Origin: Yersinia rochesterensis
GTDB taxonomy: Bacteria > Pseudomonadota > Gammaproteobacteria > Enterobacterales > Enterobacteriaceae
Length of the DNA stretch: 64,000 bases
Assembly: GCF_003600645.1 (NCBI RefSeq)
Contig: NZ_CP032482.1
Coordinates: 682,001 to 746,000 of the forward strand
Direction of reading: 5' to 3'
The notes beneath the pieces were generated by a model that made no database searches, was not told the DNA's origin, and worked only from the letters and a program-made list of their open reading frames with translations. The position numbers and the translations under genes were made by a program. Below are positions 45,953 through 55,996 of this stretch, one piece after another (within the stretch, counting starts at the first letter, position 1; each line of letters begins with the position of its first letter).

Positions 45953-46279
45953 ATGACAAAACTACGATTGACCGATCCGAATCTGTCGACTGAAGATAAT
46001 CAGCACTGGCTGACTTTTGTTGCGTTGCTACAAGACGCCATTGCGCAAGACCTCCATTTACCGCTACTGCAATTGATGCTGACACCTGATGAGCGCACTG
46101 CTTTAGGGACGCGAGTGCGTATTATTGAGGAGTTAATGCGGGGGGAATTAAGTCAGCGGGAACTCAAGAATCAGTTGGGCGCAGGGATTGCGACTATTAC
46201 GCGCGGCTCCAATAGCCTGAAAGCCGCACCTCCAGAGTTAAAGAGCTGGCTTGAAGCCCAGTTATTAACCAATAAATAG
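45953..46279 (+). CDS. trpR: TrpR, tryptophan repressor
   Basis: 108 residues from ATG 45953, exactly the E. coli length. The conserved helix-turn-helix region is near complete: [40 protein letters not shown] and [20 protein letters not shown]. With tryptophan bound it represses the trp regulon and itself. No strong Shine-Dalgarno sequence precedes the ATG, so expression is probably low. The first 18 bases of the frame (from 45935) overlap the operator. Confidence 0.97.
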   Translation: MTKLRLTDPNLSTEDNQHWLTFVALLQDAIAQDLHLPLLQLMLTPDERTALGTRVRIIEELMRGELSQRELKNQLGAGIATITRGSNSLKAAPPELKSWLEAQLLTNK

Positions 46280-46327
46280 TTAACAAAGTAAGTCGTTAAC
46301 AAATAAGCCGCAGACCAATACTTAACC

Positions 46328-46855
46328 CTACAGCGCTGGGCGCTGGTAAATCTCATTATGAAAGGGAACCAGCGCCAGCAGCAGCGCTTGATGGTAAACA
46401 CTGGTGCGAGTCAATTTGCCGTCGGTAAAAATGCCGATGGCACCACCTCGGTGTTTTACATTCGATATTCCGGTTAAATCTGCCATTTCGTCGCCCAGCT
46501 CACGGCCTTGGCGAATCCCTTGCAATATAATATCGGGCAGCATCAAGCTGGCAGAACGGGATTCTCCCCGCAACTGCAAGTGTTCAATTACCATCCACGC
46601 AAAGGTCATATTATCTTCAATACCGGCTTCAACCCCAACCCAAAAATCAGCATCAGGACGCACTTGACGGGCATTGTGCACGCGCTGTCTGGCGCCAGTG
46701 CGCGTCTCAGGGCTGCCTATGGGTTGTAAGGGAACACCGCTATCGACATTGACACCCTCAATGCGATACTGACTGGGGCCATAAACGTCATCGAAAGCGA
46801 GGCTGATAGCCTTAATCTTTGCAGGGTTGGTAGTTGCGGCAACAACATGGTACAT
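46328..46855 (-). CDS. yjjX: YjjX, inosine/xanthosine triphosphatase
   Basis: 175 residues. [18 protein letters not shown] at the N-terminus, [15 protein letters not shown], and [13 protein letters not shown] in the middle mark the YjjX/PRRC1 family related to ITPase folds. It hydrolyses damaged purine triphosphates such as ITP and XTP. Located between trpR and gpmB as in E. coli, read from the minus strand. Confidence 0.95.
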   Translation of the reverse strand: MYHVVAATTNPAKIKAISLAFDDVYGPSQYRIEGVNVDSGVPLQPIGSPETRTGARQRVHNARQVRPDADFWVGVEAGIEDNMTFAWMVIEHLQLRGESRSASLMLPDIILQGIRQGRELGDEMADLTGISNVKHRGGAIGIFTDGKLTRTSVYHQALLLALVPFHNEIYQRPAL

Positions 46856-46918
46856 AATGAGTTAAGAATCCATGTGAAAGTTTTGTGTTTATTTCACGCA
46901 GTATAACGGAAAAATGAC

Positions 46919-47566
46919 ATGTTACAGGTATATCTCGTGCGCCACGGCGAAACTATATGGAACGCGGCACGCCGCATTCAGGGCCAATCGGACAGTCCAC
47001 TGACCGACACTGGAGTTCGTCAGGCAGAGTTGGTGGCGCAACGGGTTCGCAGCCAAGGGATCACCCATATTATTACCAGCGACCTTGGGCGCACAAAGCA
47101 AACGGCCCAAATTATTGCCGATGCTTGTAGGCTCACGATAGTCGAAGATCCACGTCTGCGTGAACTGAACATGGGCGTGCTGGAAACGCGCCCGATAGAA
47201 AGTTTAACGCCGGAAGAAGAGCAGTGGCGCAAGCAGATGGTCAATGGCACAGAAGGTGCTCGAATTCCTGAAGGTGAGTCGATGGCCGAATTAGGGCGGC
47301 GGATGCATGCGGCCCTGAATAGTTGCCGAGAGTTACCTGAGGGTAGTAAGCCATTACTAGTCAGTCACGGTATGGCGCTGGGCTGCTTATTGAGCACTTT
47401 GCTGGGGTTGCCCGCACATGCTGAACGGCGGCTGCGTTTGCGCAACTGTTCGCTATCACGGGTTGATTATCAGGAAAGCCCATGGCTGGCTTCGGGTTGG
47501 GTCATTGAAAGTGCTGGCGATACCGCCCACTTGGATATGCCAGCACTGGATGAGCTACAGCGTTAA
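46919..47566 (+). CDS. gpmB: GpmB, histidine phosphatase superfamily protein
   Basis: 215 residues. The catalytic motif LVRHGETIWNAARRIQGQSD is at the N-terminus, with ELNMGVLE and the second histidine in LLVSHGMALGCLL. It was named as a phosphoglycerate mutase homologue, but its true substrate is uncertain. Divergent from yjjX. The last four bases overlap the end of rob on the other strand. Confidence 0.94.
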   Translation: MLQVYLVRHGETIWNAARRIQGQSDSPLTDTGVRQAELVAQRVRSQGITHIITSDLGRTKQTAQIIADACRLTIVEDPRLRELNMGVLETRPIESLTPEEEQWRKQMVNGTEGARIPEGESMAELGRRMHAALNSCRELPEGSKPLLVSHGMALGCLLSTLLGLPAHAERRLRLRNCSLSRVDYQESPWLASGWVIESAGDTAHLDMPALDELQR

Positions 47567-48429
47567 CGCTTGATAGGAATGAGATATTCACACTTGAGTG
47601 AGGCCGGAGGCCCATCTTTCGGCTTCCCTTGAGGGAAGAATCGCTCGATATCGTATCCACGCCGACGGGTTAATTCTAACTGTGGTAAACAGGTGCCATA
47701 CAGTGTCAGGATGAAGTTCTGCAACCCTTCTAGTGGCCCGTCATAGCTAAACTGCACATATTCGCCACCTTGTAAGATAACCGGTTGCCCTTCCTGCACA
47801 TTACCCGGCACATGTTGTGGCTCAATGGCGGTAGTGTAGAAAATCTCTTGCTCATCATCTTTCTCCTGATTTGGTCGGGAGTGATGTAAGCCATAAAGTA
47901 CGGGCGGCAAATGGTCTGCGTCACCAAGATACTGTTGCCAGAAATGCGATCGCAATTGAGTACGATGAGTCGATATTTGCTCAAGAGTACAAGAATAGCT
48001 CTGTGTTAGCCCCACCAAATGCTGCTCAGGTAAAGTAATGAATTCTGGTTGAGGTAGCGTATATTCCCCTAGCCGAATCGGTGGACATATTCCGGCTGAA
48101 TGCCAATCTTCAGCCCGGCGGTACAACGCAGGTGTTTGCGCAAACTGTTTCTTAAAAGCACGAGTGAAAGTTTGCTGTGAGTCAAAACGATATTGCAGAG
48201 CAATATCCAGAATAGGGCGGCTGGTTAATCGCAATGCGACAGCGGCTTTAGACAGCCTTCTGGCACGGATATACGCACCGATAGCATTCCCGGTGACATC
48301 TTTGAACATTCGCTGTAAATGCCATTTTGAATAACCTGCTTTGGCGGCGACATTGTCCAATGCTAAAGGCTGGTCTAAATGACTTTCTAGCCAGCTAAGC
48401 AAATCACGAATGATACTGGCTTGATCCAT
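47563..48429 (-). CDS. rob: Rob, AraC-family transcriptional activator
   Basis: 288 residues. Both AraC helix-turn-helix units are at the N-terminus (LDNVAAKAGYSKWHLQRMFK and ILDIALQYRFDSQQTFTRAF). A GyrI-like ligand domain follows from about residue 120, including FYTTAIEP and the C-terminal CEYLIPIKR. It activates the mar/sox/rob regulon, involved in drug and solvent resistance. This orientation, with HTH first and GyrI-like second, is the Rob arrangement. Confidence 0.96.
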   Translation of the reverse strand: MDQASIIRDLLSWLESHLDQPLALDNVAAKAGYSKWHLQRMFKDVTGNAIGAYIRARRLSKAAVALRLTSRPILDIALQYRFDSQQTFTRAFKKQFAQTPALYRRAEDWHSAGICPPIRLGEYTLPQPEFITLPEQHLVGLTQSYSCTLEQISTHRTQLRSHFWQQYLGDADHLPPVLYGLHHSRPNQEKDDEQEIFYTTAIEPQHVPGNVQEGQPVILQGGEYVQFSYDGPLEGLQNFILTLYGTCLPQLELTRRRGYDIERFFPQGKPKDGPPASLKCEYLIPIKR

Positions 48430-48654
48430 AGATCTTCCTCGTAAAGCGGCCTAAATTTAGGGTATTAGTCATATGAAAAGAATAGCTCTGGCGCATAGTA
48501 GCAACTTTTTATGTTCCCGACTGCTTAAGAATTTACTGCCATTGTGTGTTAAAAAAGCATCTAAGATTTATAAAGTGACTTTTTAACCAGTATTTTATTA
48601 TTAGCGAAATCTTTTAACATTAGATAACGTTATTCAGTGGTTTGGAGTAAGTGT

Positions 48655-49134
48655 ATGAAAAAAAATTGGATATTCCTTGGTTGCATACTTTCTTTGGGAT
48701 CAATAATGGCCCATGCAGAGGAAATTGGCTCGGTTGACACGGTATTTAAATTACTGGGGCCTGACCATAAGATCGTGGTTGAGGCCTTTGATGACCCCGA
48801 TGTTAAAAATGTAACTTGTTATATCAGCCGGGCAAAAACCGGTGGTATCAAAGGGGGCTTAGGGTTAGCTGAAGATACTTCTGATGCGGCAATCTCTTGC
48901 CAGCAAGTGGGGCCGATTGAGTTAAGTGACAAAATTAAGAACAAGAAATCTGACGGTACTGTAGTTTTCCAGAAGCGAACTTCATTAGTCTTTAAAAAGC
49001 TACAGGTAGTTCGTTTCTATGACCCGAAACGTAATGCCTTAATTTACCTGACTTACTCCGACAGAATTGTTGACGGTTCACCGAAAAACGCCATAAGCGC
49101 GGTGCCTATTATGCCGTGGGAAGATAAGAAATAG
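48655..49134 (+). CDS. creA: CreA, periplasmic protein of unknown function
   Basis: 159 residues from ATG 48655, with TTGGAGTAA upstream. Signal peptide [18 protein letters not shown], then [40 protein letters not shown] and [18 protein letters not shown], all conserved in CreA. Function not known. In E. coli it precedes creBCD; here those genes are missing and arcA comes next on the opposite strand. Confidence 0.94.
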   Translation: MKKNWIFLGCILSLGSIMAHAEEIGSVDTVFKLLGPDHKIVVEAFDDPDVKNVTCYISRAKTGGIKGGLGLAEDTSDAAISCQQVGPIELSDKIKNKKSDGTVVFQKRTSLVFKKLQVVRFYDPKRNALIYLTYSDRIVDGSPKNAISAVPIMPWEDKK

Positions 49135-49140
49135 GGAGTA

Positions 49141-49340
49141 TATACACTAAATAATTCGAGTTGCAGGAAGGCGGCAATTGAGAGACAAATCGGTCGGGAA
49201 CCTATTTGAACAGCATTTATGCTAGCCCGCAGGGTGAGCCTCAAGGATGAGGCTCATTAATCCCGATGAGTTGACGCCAGTCAATGATTCGGGTGAGCGA
49301 AAGCAGCCAACACACATGCAGCTTGAAGTAGGACGGGTAA
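49141..49340 (+). repeat. Long-form ERIC element between creA and arcA (200 bp)
   Basis: Starts TATACACTAAATAATTCGAG and ends GCTTGAAGTAGGACGGGTAA. It holds the same roughly 75-bp insert as the copy at 34621-34823, in the opposite orientation, with the hairpin GAGCCTCAAGGATGAGGCTC. It borders the terminator shared by creA and arcA. Confidence 0.93.
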
Positions 49341-49369
49341 AAAAGCCAGCATGTGAGTGCTGGCTTTTT
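49340..49369. terminator. Bidirectional terminator between creA and arcA
   Basis: AAAAAAGCCAGC, loop ATGTGAGT, GCTGGCTTTTTA: a perfect stem with A-run and T-run on the two sides, so it can end both the creA and the arcA transcripts. Confidence 0.9.
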
Positions 49370-49389
49370 ATTGTAGACATGTCAGAGAG

Positions 49390-50106
49390 TTACTCTTCCA
49401 GGTCACCACAGAAACGATAACCTTCGCCGTGGATAGTCGCGATGATCTCTGGGGTGTCCGGCGTAGATTCAAAATGCTTACGAATACGACGGATAGTCAC
49501 GTCAACAGTACGGTCATGCGGTTTCAACTCGCGACCGGTCATTTTCTTCAGCAATTCGCCACGGGATTGGATCTTGCCCGGATTTTCGCAGAAGTGAAGC
49601 ATGGCGCGGAACTCACTACGTGGCAGTTTATACTGCTCGCCAGTAGGGCTTATCAGTGAACGGCTATTAATATCCAGTTCCCAGCCATTAAATTTATAGC
49701 TCTCAACCAAGCGGCGCTCTTCGCCAACATTACCCAAATTCATGGTACGTGACAGCAAGTTGCGTGCCCGAATGGTTAATTCGCGCGGGTTGAAAGGTTT
49801 GGTGATGTAATCATCAGCACCAATTTCCAAGCCAAGGATCTTATCTACTTCGTTATCACGACCGGTCAGGAACATTAGGGCAACACTTGCTTGTTCACGA
49901 AGTTCCCGTGCCAGCAACAGGCCATTTTTGCCCGGCAGATTGATGTCCATGATAACTAAGTTGATATCATTCTCAGACAAAATGTGGTGCATTTCTGCGC
50001 CGTCATTGGCCTCATGAACAACATAGCCTTCCGCCTCGAAAATGCTCTTCAGGGTGTTACGAGTAACTATCTCGTCTTCTACGATCAGAATGTGCGGGGT
50101 CTGCAT
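49390..50106 (-). CDS. arcA: ArcA, response regulator of anoxic redox control
   Basis: 238 residues, OmpR/PhoB type. The receiver domain has phospho-aspartate 54 in [14 protein letters not shown] and the conserved lysine in [13 protein letters not shown]. The C-terminal winged helix is at about 135-235 ([20 protein letters not shown]). It is phosphorylated by ArcB under low oxygen and represses respiratory genes. A long leader and spacer region lie upstream, containing the small gene yjjY in divergent orientation, as in E. coli. Confidence 0.98.
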   Translation of the reverse strand: MQTPHILIVEDEIVTRNTLKSIFEAEGYVVHEANDGAEMHHILSENDINLVIMDINLPGKNGLLLARELREQASVALMFLTGRDNEVDKILGLEIGADDYITKPFNPRELTIRARNLLSRTMNLGNVGEERRLVESYKFNGWELDINSRSLISPTGEQYKLPRSEFRAMLHFCENPGKIQSRGELLKKMTGRELKPHDRTVDVTIRRIRKHFESTPDTPEIIATIHGEGYRFCGDLEE

Positions 50107-50208
50107 GTTTGCTACCTAAAATTGCCAACAAAATAGAAATAGGAAGTACAAAAGTCTTTGTTATATTAGGATTTTTATTGACTAGTTACTCGTCATCCCG
50201 TTCATCAC

Positions 50209-50349
50209 ATGACTAAAGTACGTAAACGCGTTCTTGATGCACTTTCCATCAACGTCAACAACATCACTAGCTTGGTCGGGGTGTTACTCCCTACAGCCCC
50301 AAAGGTGACAAAAGCGGCGCATATCCTAACCCTATTAACAGCAATATAA
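50209..50349 (+). CDS. yjjY: YjjY, 46-residue conserved small protein
   Basis: ATG 50209 to TAA 50347-50349 encodes 46 residues, starting MTKVRKRVLDALSINVNNIT and ending AAHILTLLTAI. I recognise it as E. coli YjjY, which has the same length, a nearly identical first 20 residues and the same place divergent from arcA. No function is known. The region also has to hold arcA promoters, so part of the conservation could reflect DNA sites, but equal length and an open frame support a real peptide. Confidence 0.75.
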   Translation: MTKVRKRVLDALSINVNNITSLVGVLLPTAPKVTKAAHILTLLTAI

Positions 50350-50998
50350 CAGTGTGAGCCGAATGTACCACCCAACAAAACTACGCTTTGTTGACATATA
50401 TCAAATTCAATTGTAGCACGTTAACACTTTTGTGAAAAAGACTTACAAGAATACCAGCTTAAGCCAAAGTGGGTTAAATTATGTGGTCGATTCAGTGTTA
50501 TTAATATTAAAAATCGCAGGCCAGACGTAACAAAAAAATGAATTTTCTAATTTGTTGATTTTTATTGTTAAAAATCAATATTCTTTCGTCATAGTACCAA
50601 TGAGCCTACTTTTCTTATCAATGGTCTATTTCGACTAAAAACATTAGAAGAATTATCATCAATGTTAGTTAAATGTAAAGGGCGGTGGCGAGGTTTTTAT
50701 TTTTGTTTCTTTTTTAATCACTTGGGTGAAAAGCGGCCCTGTAAAAGATAGCGTTGTTGCTCGCTTTAAAAATTATATCAATTATCTGTCACCGTCTTCT
50801 CTATCTTAGTTAAGTGAAAAGCTCTCAGCTAAGTAAAAAAAACCGCAAAATATATTATGTTGGTTAAATGTAGTTTCATGGTTTTATTGTCTGCATTATT
50901 TGTTTTTTATTTGTGCATATAACCGAATTCTGCTGTCATGATGAAATAATAACTCACCTAGGAATGGTTAGTTTCTTGAGCTGGGCGACTGAAAAAAT
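50350..50998. other. Non-coding AT-rich stretch where yjtD lies in E. coli
   Basis: About 650 bp without an open frame of note on either strand. In E. coli yjtD (a SpoU-type RNA methyltransferase gene) lies between yjjY and thrL; I see no trace of its SAM knot motifs here. It may be a decayed or replaced segment, or hold long-range arcA and thr control sites. Confidence 0.55.
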
Positions 50999-51027
50999 TT
51001 GACTTGAGAGGCCGATTGCTTTAACCA
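50999..51027 (+). promoter_or_regulatory. Threonine operon promoter
   Basis: TTGACT and TAACCA are 17 bp apart, identical to both hexamers of the E. coli thr promoter and followed by the same AATA. Transcription should start near 51034. Confidence 0.88.
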
Positions 51028-51068
51028 ATAGAGGTAGAGACATATTATTAATGAGACAGACAGACGAA

Positions 51069-51137
51069 ATGCTATACATCAGCCTGAATACAACAATTAT
51101 TACCACCACCGAAACCACAGGTTACGGGGCGGGCTGA
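51069..51137 (+). CDS. thrL: ThrL, thr operon leader peptide
   Basis: 22 residues from ATG 51069: MLYISLNTTIITTTETTGYG then AG. Seven Thr and three Ile codons among them are the control codons for threonine/isoleucine attenuation, and GYGAG matches the E. coli end GNGAG. An in-frame ATG at 51051 would add six residues. The shorter form fits the E. coli length of 21 and leaves a more normal leader, but its Shine-Dalgarno sequence is poor. Confidence 0.85.
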   Translation: MLYISLNTTIITTTETTGYGAG

Positions 51138-51194
51138 CGCGTACAGGAAACAACAGAAAAAAGCCCGCACCTAGACAGTGCGGGCTTTTTTTTT
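51128..51194 (+). terminator. thr attenuator
   Basis: AAGCCCGCAC, loop CTAGACA, GTGCGGGCTT then a run of T (51161-51194) form the terminator. GCGGGCT at 51128-51134, the end of thrL, can instead pair with AGCCCGC at 51162-51168, giving the antiterminator when the ribosome stalls in the Thr/Ile codons. Confidence 0.92.
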
Positions 51195-51256
51195 CAATCA
51201 AATCTTTGCAAAAAAGTTTGCGATAAAAAAAGCGCGAAAGCGGGAGAGAATCAGAA

Positions 51257-53716
51257 ATGCGAGTGCTGAAATTTGGCGGGACATCAGTAGCAAATGCAGA
51301 ACGCTTTATGCGGGTTGCCGATATCATCGAAAGTAATGCGCGGCAGGGACAAGTGGCGACGGTATTATCCGCTCCCGCGAAAATTACCAACCATCTGGTC
51401 GCGATGATCGACAAAATGGTGGCCGGGCAAGATATCTCGCCGAACATCAGCGATGCTGAGCGAATTTTTTCCGAGTTGCTGCGGGGATTGGCTGATGCTC
51501 AACCGGGCTTTGACTATGAGCGTTTAAAAGCGCTGGTGGCCCATGAGTTTGCGCAACTCAAACACGTCCTGCATGGTATCTCGTTGCTTGGCCAATGCCC
51601 TGATAGCATCAATGCCGCCATTATCTGCCGTGGCGAAAAACTCTCTATCGCTATCATGGAAGCATTATTCCAAGCCAAAGGTTATCAGGTTAGCGTAATT
51701 AATCCGGTCGAGAAATTGCTGGCACAGGGCCATTATCTCGAATCTACGGTTGATATCACTGAATCTACCCACCGCATCGGCTCTAGCAAGATCCCAACTG
51801 ACCATATCATCCTGATGGCCGGTTTCACTGCCGGTAATGACAAAGGGGAGTTGGTGGTGCTGGGGCGCAATGGTTCCGACTATTCTGCTGCTGTGTTGGC
51901 TGCTTGTTTACGCGCTGATTGTTGTGAAATCTGGACTGATGTTGATGGGGTCTATACTTGCGACCCACGGGTGGTACCTGATGCCCGATTATTGAAATCG
52001 ATGTCATATCAGGAGGCGATGGAGTTGTCCTATTTTGGCGCTTCGGTTCTCCATCCCCGCACTATCGCCCCTATTGCTCAGTTCCAAATTCCTTGCTTGA
52101 TTAAAAATACCTCTAACCCGCAAGCCCCCGGCACCCTCATTGGTGGTGAAAGCAGTGATGACGGCTTCCCGGTTAAAGGCATCACCAACCTGAATAATAT
52201 GGCGATGATTAACGTGTCTGGCCCTGGAATGAAAGGCATGGTCGGTATGGCGGCCCGCGTCTTTGCCGTGATGTCACGCAGCGGTATTTCAGTGGTGCTT
52301 ATCACCCAATCTTCTTCTGAGTACAGCATCAGTTTTTGCGTGCCACAAAGCGAGTTAATCCGCGCCCGCAAAGCATTGGAAGAAGAGTTTTATCTGGAAT
52401 TAAAAGACGGCCTCTTAGAGCCATTGGATGTTATGGAGCATCTGGCGGTTATCTCGGTCGTCGGTGATGGCATGCGCACCCTGCGCGGTATTTCAGCTCG
52501 CTTCTTCTCGGCGTTGGCTCGCGCTAATATTAATATCATCGCGATTGCGCAAGGCTCGTCCGAGCGCTCTATCTCTGTGGTGGTCAGCAATGATTCCGCC
52601 ACTACCGGGGTGCGTGTTTGCCACCAAATGTTGTTCAATACCGATCAGGTGATTGAAGTGTTTGTCATTGGTGTCGGCGGGGTCGGCGGGGCATTAATCG
52701 AACAAATCTATCGCCAGCAGCCATGGCTGAAACAGCGTCATATAGATTTGCGCGTGTGCGGCATTGCCAACTCCAAAGCCATGTTGACCAATGTGCACGG
52801 CATTGCGCTGGATAACTGGCGTCACGAGCTGGCCGAAGTGAAAGAGCCGTTTAATCTCAGCCGCTTGATTCGCTTGGTAAAAGAGTATCATTTGCTCAAT
52901 CCGGTGATTGTCGATTGTACCTCTAGCCAAGCCGTGGCGGATCAATATGCAGATTTCCTGGCGGACGGTTTCCATGTCGTCACGCCAAATAAGAAAGCCA
53001 ATACCTCATCAATGAATTACTACCGTCAGATGCGCGCAGCAGCAGCAAAATCATGCCGTAAATTCTTGTATGACACCAACGTCGGCGCGGGCCTGCCTGT
53101 TATCGAAAACTTACAGAATTTGCTTAATGCTGGTGACGAACTGATGCGTTTTTCTGGCATTCTGTCAGGGTCGCTGTCCTTTATCTTCGGCAAGTTGGAC
53201 GAGGGGATGACATTATCCGAGGCCACATTGCAGGCCAAAGCTCTGGGTTATACCGAGCCAGACCCGCGCGATGACCTTTCTGGGATGGATGTCGCCCGTA
53301 AATTGTTGATTTTGGCCCGCGAAGCAGGGTACAAACTGGAGTTGGCAGATATTGAAGTTGAATCAGTTCTGCCAGCCAACTTTGATGCCAGCGGCGATGT
53401 AGATAGCTTCCTCGCTCGCTTGCCGTCACTGGATGCCGAGTTTAGTCGCCTGGTGGCAAATGCCGCCGAACAGGGCAAAGTGCTGCGTTATGTCGGGGTG
53501 ATTGAAGAGGGGCGCTGTATCGTCCGGATGGATGCCGTAGATGGTAACGATCCGCTGTATAAAGTTAAAAATGGCGAGAATGCGTTGGCTTTCTATACCC
53601 ACTATTATCAGCCAATTCCGTTGGTGCTGCGCGGGTATGGCGCGGGGAATGACGTGACAGCGGCCGGGGTATTTGCTGATCTTTTACGCACATTATCATG
53701 GAAGTTGGGAGTTTAA
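51257..53716 (+). CDS. thrA: ThrA, bifunctional aspartokinase I/homoserine dehydrogenase I
   Basis: 819 residues, one short of E. coli ThrA. The aspartokinase domain opens with [20 protein letters not shown]. Two ACT-type regulatory domains follow at about 315-460 ([20 protein letters not shown] and [20 protein letters not shown]). The dehydrogenase domain begins with [17 protein letters not shown], and has the catalytic [10 protein letters not shown] equivalent [15 protein letters not shown]. It makes aspartyl phosphate and later homoserine and is feedback-inhibited by threonine. First structural gene after the attenuator; thrB starts two bases after its stop. Confidence 0.98.
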   Translation: MRVLKFGGTSVANAERFMRVADIIESNARQGQVATVLSAPAKITNHLVAMIDKMVAGQDISPNISDAERIFSELLRGLADAQPGFDYERLKALVAHEFAQLKHVLHGISLLGQCPDSINAAIICRGEKLSIAIMEALFQAKGYQVSVINPVEKLLAQGHYLESTVDITESTHRIGSSKIPTDHIILMAGFTAGNDKGELVVLGRNGSDYSAAVLAACLRADCCEIWTDVDGVYTCDPRVVPDARLLKSMSYQEAMELSYFGASVLHPRTIAPIAQFQIPCLIKNTSNPQAPGTLIGGESSDDGFPVKGITNLNNMAMINVSGPGMKGMVGMAARVFAVMSRSGISVVLITQSSSEYSISFCVPQSELIRARKALEEEFYLELKDGLLEPLDVMEHLAVISVVGDGMRTLRGISARFFSALARANINIIAIAQGSSERSISVVVSNDSATTGVRVCHQMLFNTDQVIEVFVIGVGGVGGALIEQIYRQQPWLKQRHIDLRVCGIANSKAMLTNVHGIALDNWRHELAEVKEPFNLSRLIRLVKEYHLLNPVIVDCTSSQAVADQYADFLADGFHVVTPNKKANTSSMNYYRQMRAAAAKSCRKFLYDTNVGAGLPVIENLQNLLNAGDELMRFSGILSGSLSFIFGKLDEGMTLSEATLQAKALGYTEPDPRDDLSGMDVARKLLILAREAGYKLELADIEVESVLPANFDASGDVDSFLARLPSLDAEFSRLVANAAEQGKVLRYVGVIEEGRCIVRMDAVDGNDPLYKVKNGENALAFYTHYYQPIPLVLRGYGAGNDVTAAGVFADLLRTLSWKLGV

Positions 53717-53718
53717 AT

Positions 53719-54648
53719 ATGGTTAAGATCTATGCTCCGGCATCGATTGGCAATGTCAGCGTTGGGTTTGATGTGCTGGGTGCGGCAGTCTCTCCGGTCG
53801 ACGGCACTCTGCTGGGCGATTGTGTCAGCGTGACCGCGGCGGACAGCTTCAGTTTGCGCAACGAGGGCCGCTTTGTCAGCAAATTGCCCGATGACCCAAA
53901 AGAAAATATCGTTTACCAGTGCTGGGAGCGTTTTTGTCAGGAAATGGGCAAAGAGATCCCGGTAGCGATGGTGCTGGAAAAAAACATGCCGATTGGCTCA
54001 GGGCTGGGTTCCAGCGCCTGTTCAGTGGTGGCCGGTTTGATGGCGATGAATGAGTTTTGTGGCCAGCCGCTGGATAAAGTGACACTGTTGGGCATGATGG
54101 GCGAGCTGGAAGGGCGAGTGTCCGGTAGCGTCCATTTTGATAATGTTGCACCGTGCTATTTAGGCGGGATGCAGCTGATTCTCGAGCAGCCCGGCTATAT
54201 CAGTCAAGGAGTCCCCGGATTTGACGACTGGCTGTGGGTAATGGCTTATCCGGGCATTAAAGTCTCTACCGCCGAGGCCCGCGCGATTTTACCGGCACAA
54301 TATCGCCGTCAGGATTGTATCGCGCATGGGCGCAATTTGGCTGGATTCATTCACGCCTGCCACACTCAGCAGCCAAATCTGGCTGCTAAAATGATGAAAG
54401 ATGTGATTGCCGAGCCTTACCGCACTCAATTGTTGCCGGGCTTTGCTGCGGCACGGCAAGCCGCGCAGGATATTGGTGCGCTGGCCTGTGGTATTTCCGG
54501 TTCTGGCCCAACACTGTTTGCGGTCTGCAATGATACCGAAACCGCACAGCGTATGGCTAACTGGCTACAAAATCATTACCTGCAAAACGACGAAGGTTTT
54601 GTTCATATTTGCCGTCTGGATACCGCAGGCGCACGACTACTGGGATAA
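53719..54648 (+). CDS. thrB: ThrB, homoserine kinase
   Basis: 309 residues from ATG 53719 ([20 protein letters not shown]), two bases after the thrA stop with GGGAG upstream. GHMP kinase with the ATP loop [19 protein letters not shown] and C-terminal [12 protein letters not shown]. It phosphorylates homoserine. The in-frame start inside thrA (53698) is not supported. Coupled translation with thrA and thrC. Confidence 0.98.
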   Translation: MVKIYAPASIGNVSVGFDVLGAAVSPVDGTLLGDCVSVTAADSFSLRNEGRFVSKLPDDPKENIVYQCWERFCQEMGKEIPVAMVLEKNMPIGSGLGSSACSVVAGLMAMNEFCGQPLDKVTLLGMMGELEGRVSGSVHFDNVAPCYLGGMQLILEQPGYISQGVPGFDDWLWVMAYPGIKVSTAEARAILPAQYRRQDCIAHGRNLAGFIHACHTQQPNLAAKMMKDVIAEPYRTQLLPGFAAARQAAQDIGALACGISGSGPTLFAVCNDTETAQRMANWLQNHYLQNDEGFVHICRLDTAGARLLG

Positions 54649-54651
54649 CGC

Positions 54652-55941
54652 ATGAAACTGTATAACCTTAAAGATCACAACGAGCAGGTCAGCTTCGCGC
54701 AAGCGATTAAGCAAGGCCTGGGCAAGCAGCAAGGGCTGTTTTTCCCGTTGGAGTTGCCAGAGTTTGAGCTGACAGAAATTGATAAACTGTTGGATCTGGA
54801 TTTTGTCACGCGCAGCAGCCGTATCTTGTCTGCATTTATCGGCAATGAAATTGCGCCGGAAGTCTTAACTAAGCGCGTCCAGGCTGCTTTTGAGTTCCCA
54901 GCTCCGGTTGCTCAGGTTGAGAATGATATCGCGGTACTGGAGCTGTTCCACGGCCCAACATTAGCCTTTAAAGACTTTGGTGCCCGTTTTATGGCGCAGA
55001 TGTTGGCTGAAGTGGCAGGCGATCAGCCGGTGACTATCTTGACAGCAACCTCCGGTGATACCGGGGCGGCAGTGGCCCATGCATTTTATGGTCTGAAAAA
55101 TGTTCGTGTGGTCATTCTTTATCCGCGTGGCAAAATCAGCACGCTGCAAGAAAAACTGTTCTGTACGCTGGGTGGCAATATTCACACCGTGGCCATTGAG
55201 GGTGATTTTGATGCTTGTCAGGCGCTGGTCAAACAAGCCTTTGATGATGAAGAACTGAAACAAGAACTGAGCCTTAACTCTGCTAACTCGATTAATATCA
55301 GCCGCTTGCTGGCACAGATTTGCTATTACTTTGAAGCGGTGGCTCAGTTACCGCAAGAAGCACGTAACCAGTTGGTTATCTCCGTGCCGAGTGGCAACTT
55401 TGGTGATTTGACCGCCGGTTTGCTGGCGAAATCCTTAGGTTTGCCGGTAAAACGCTTTATCGCCGCCACCAATGCCAATGACACCGTGCCGCGCTTCTTG
55501 GTTAATGGGCAGTGGCAGCCGAAACAGACGGTAGCGACCTTATCGAATGCCATGGATGTCAGTCAGCCGAATAACTGGCCGCGTGTTGAAGAGCTTTATC
55601 GTCGCAAAATCTGGCAATTAAAAGAATTGGGCTACGGCGCGGTCAGTGATGATATCACCAAAGACACCATGCGCGAGCTGGCGGAGTTGGGCTATATCTC
55701 AGAACCTCATGCTGCCATTGCTTATCGTGTGTTGCGAGATCAGCTACAAGACGGGGAGTTTGGATTATTCATCGGGACGGCACATCCGGCGAAATTCAAA
55801 GAAAGTGTTGAAGAGATTTTGGGCCAAGAATTACCGCTGCCAAAACCACTGGCGGTGCGGGCGCAATTACCTTTGTTATCTCATGATTTACCGGCAGATT
55901 TTGTGCAACTGCGGACTTTCTTGATGGCATTACCGAAATAA
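54652..55941 (+). CDS. thrC: ThrC, threonine synthase
   Basis: 429 residues, the E. coli length is 428. The PLP-binding lysine is in HGPTLAFKDFGARFM; the phosphate loop is SVPSGNFGDLTAG and the activation segment TATSGDTGAAVAH. It converts phosphohomoserine to threonine. Starts three bases after thrB and ends the operon. Confidence 0.98.
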   Translation: MKLYNLKDHNEQVSFAQAIKQGLGKQQGLFFPLELPEFELTEIDKLLDLDFVTRSSRILSAFIGNEIAPEVLTKRVQAAFEFPAPVAQVENDIAVLELFHGPTLAFKDFGARFMAQMLAEVAGDQPVTILTATSGDTGAAVAHAFYGLKNVRVVILYPRGKISTLQEKLFCTLGGNIHTVAIEGDFDACQALVKQAFDDEELKQELSLNSANSINISRLLAQICYYFEAVAQLPQEARNQLVISVPSGNFGDLTAGLLAKSLGLPVKRFIAATNANDTVPRFLVNGQWQPKQTVATLSNAMDVSQPNNWPRVEELYRRKIWQLKELGYGAVSDDITKDTMRELAELGYISEPHAAIAYRVLRDQLQDGEFGLFIGTAHPAKFKESVEEILGQELPLPKPLAVRAQLPLLSHDLPADFVQLRTFLMALPK

Positions 55942-55967
55942 TTGCTCTCATTGAGAGATAAAAATCA

Positions 55968-55990
55968 GAGGGCCACATACTGGCCCTTTT
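55968..55990 (+). terminator. Terminator of the thr operon
   Basis: AGGGCCA, loop CATAC, TGGCCCT followed by TTTT, 26 bases past thrC. It also lies just beyond the end of yaaA on the other strand. Confidence 0.88.
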
Positions 55991-55996
55991 TGCATT

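Noticed and set aside
51100..51447. 115-codon minus-strand frame over thrL and the start of thrA
   Set aside because: Covers the attenuator and thrA coding sequence; no support as a gene.
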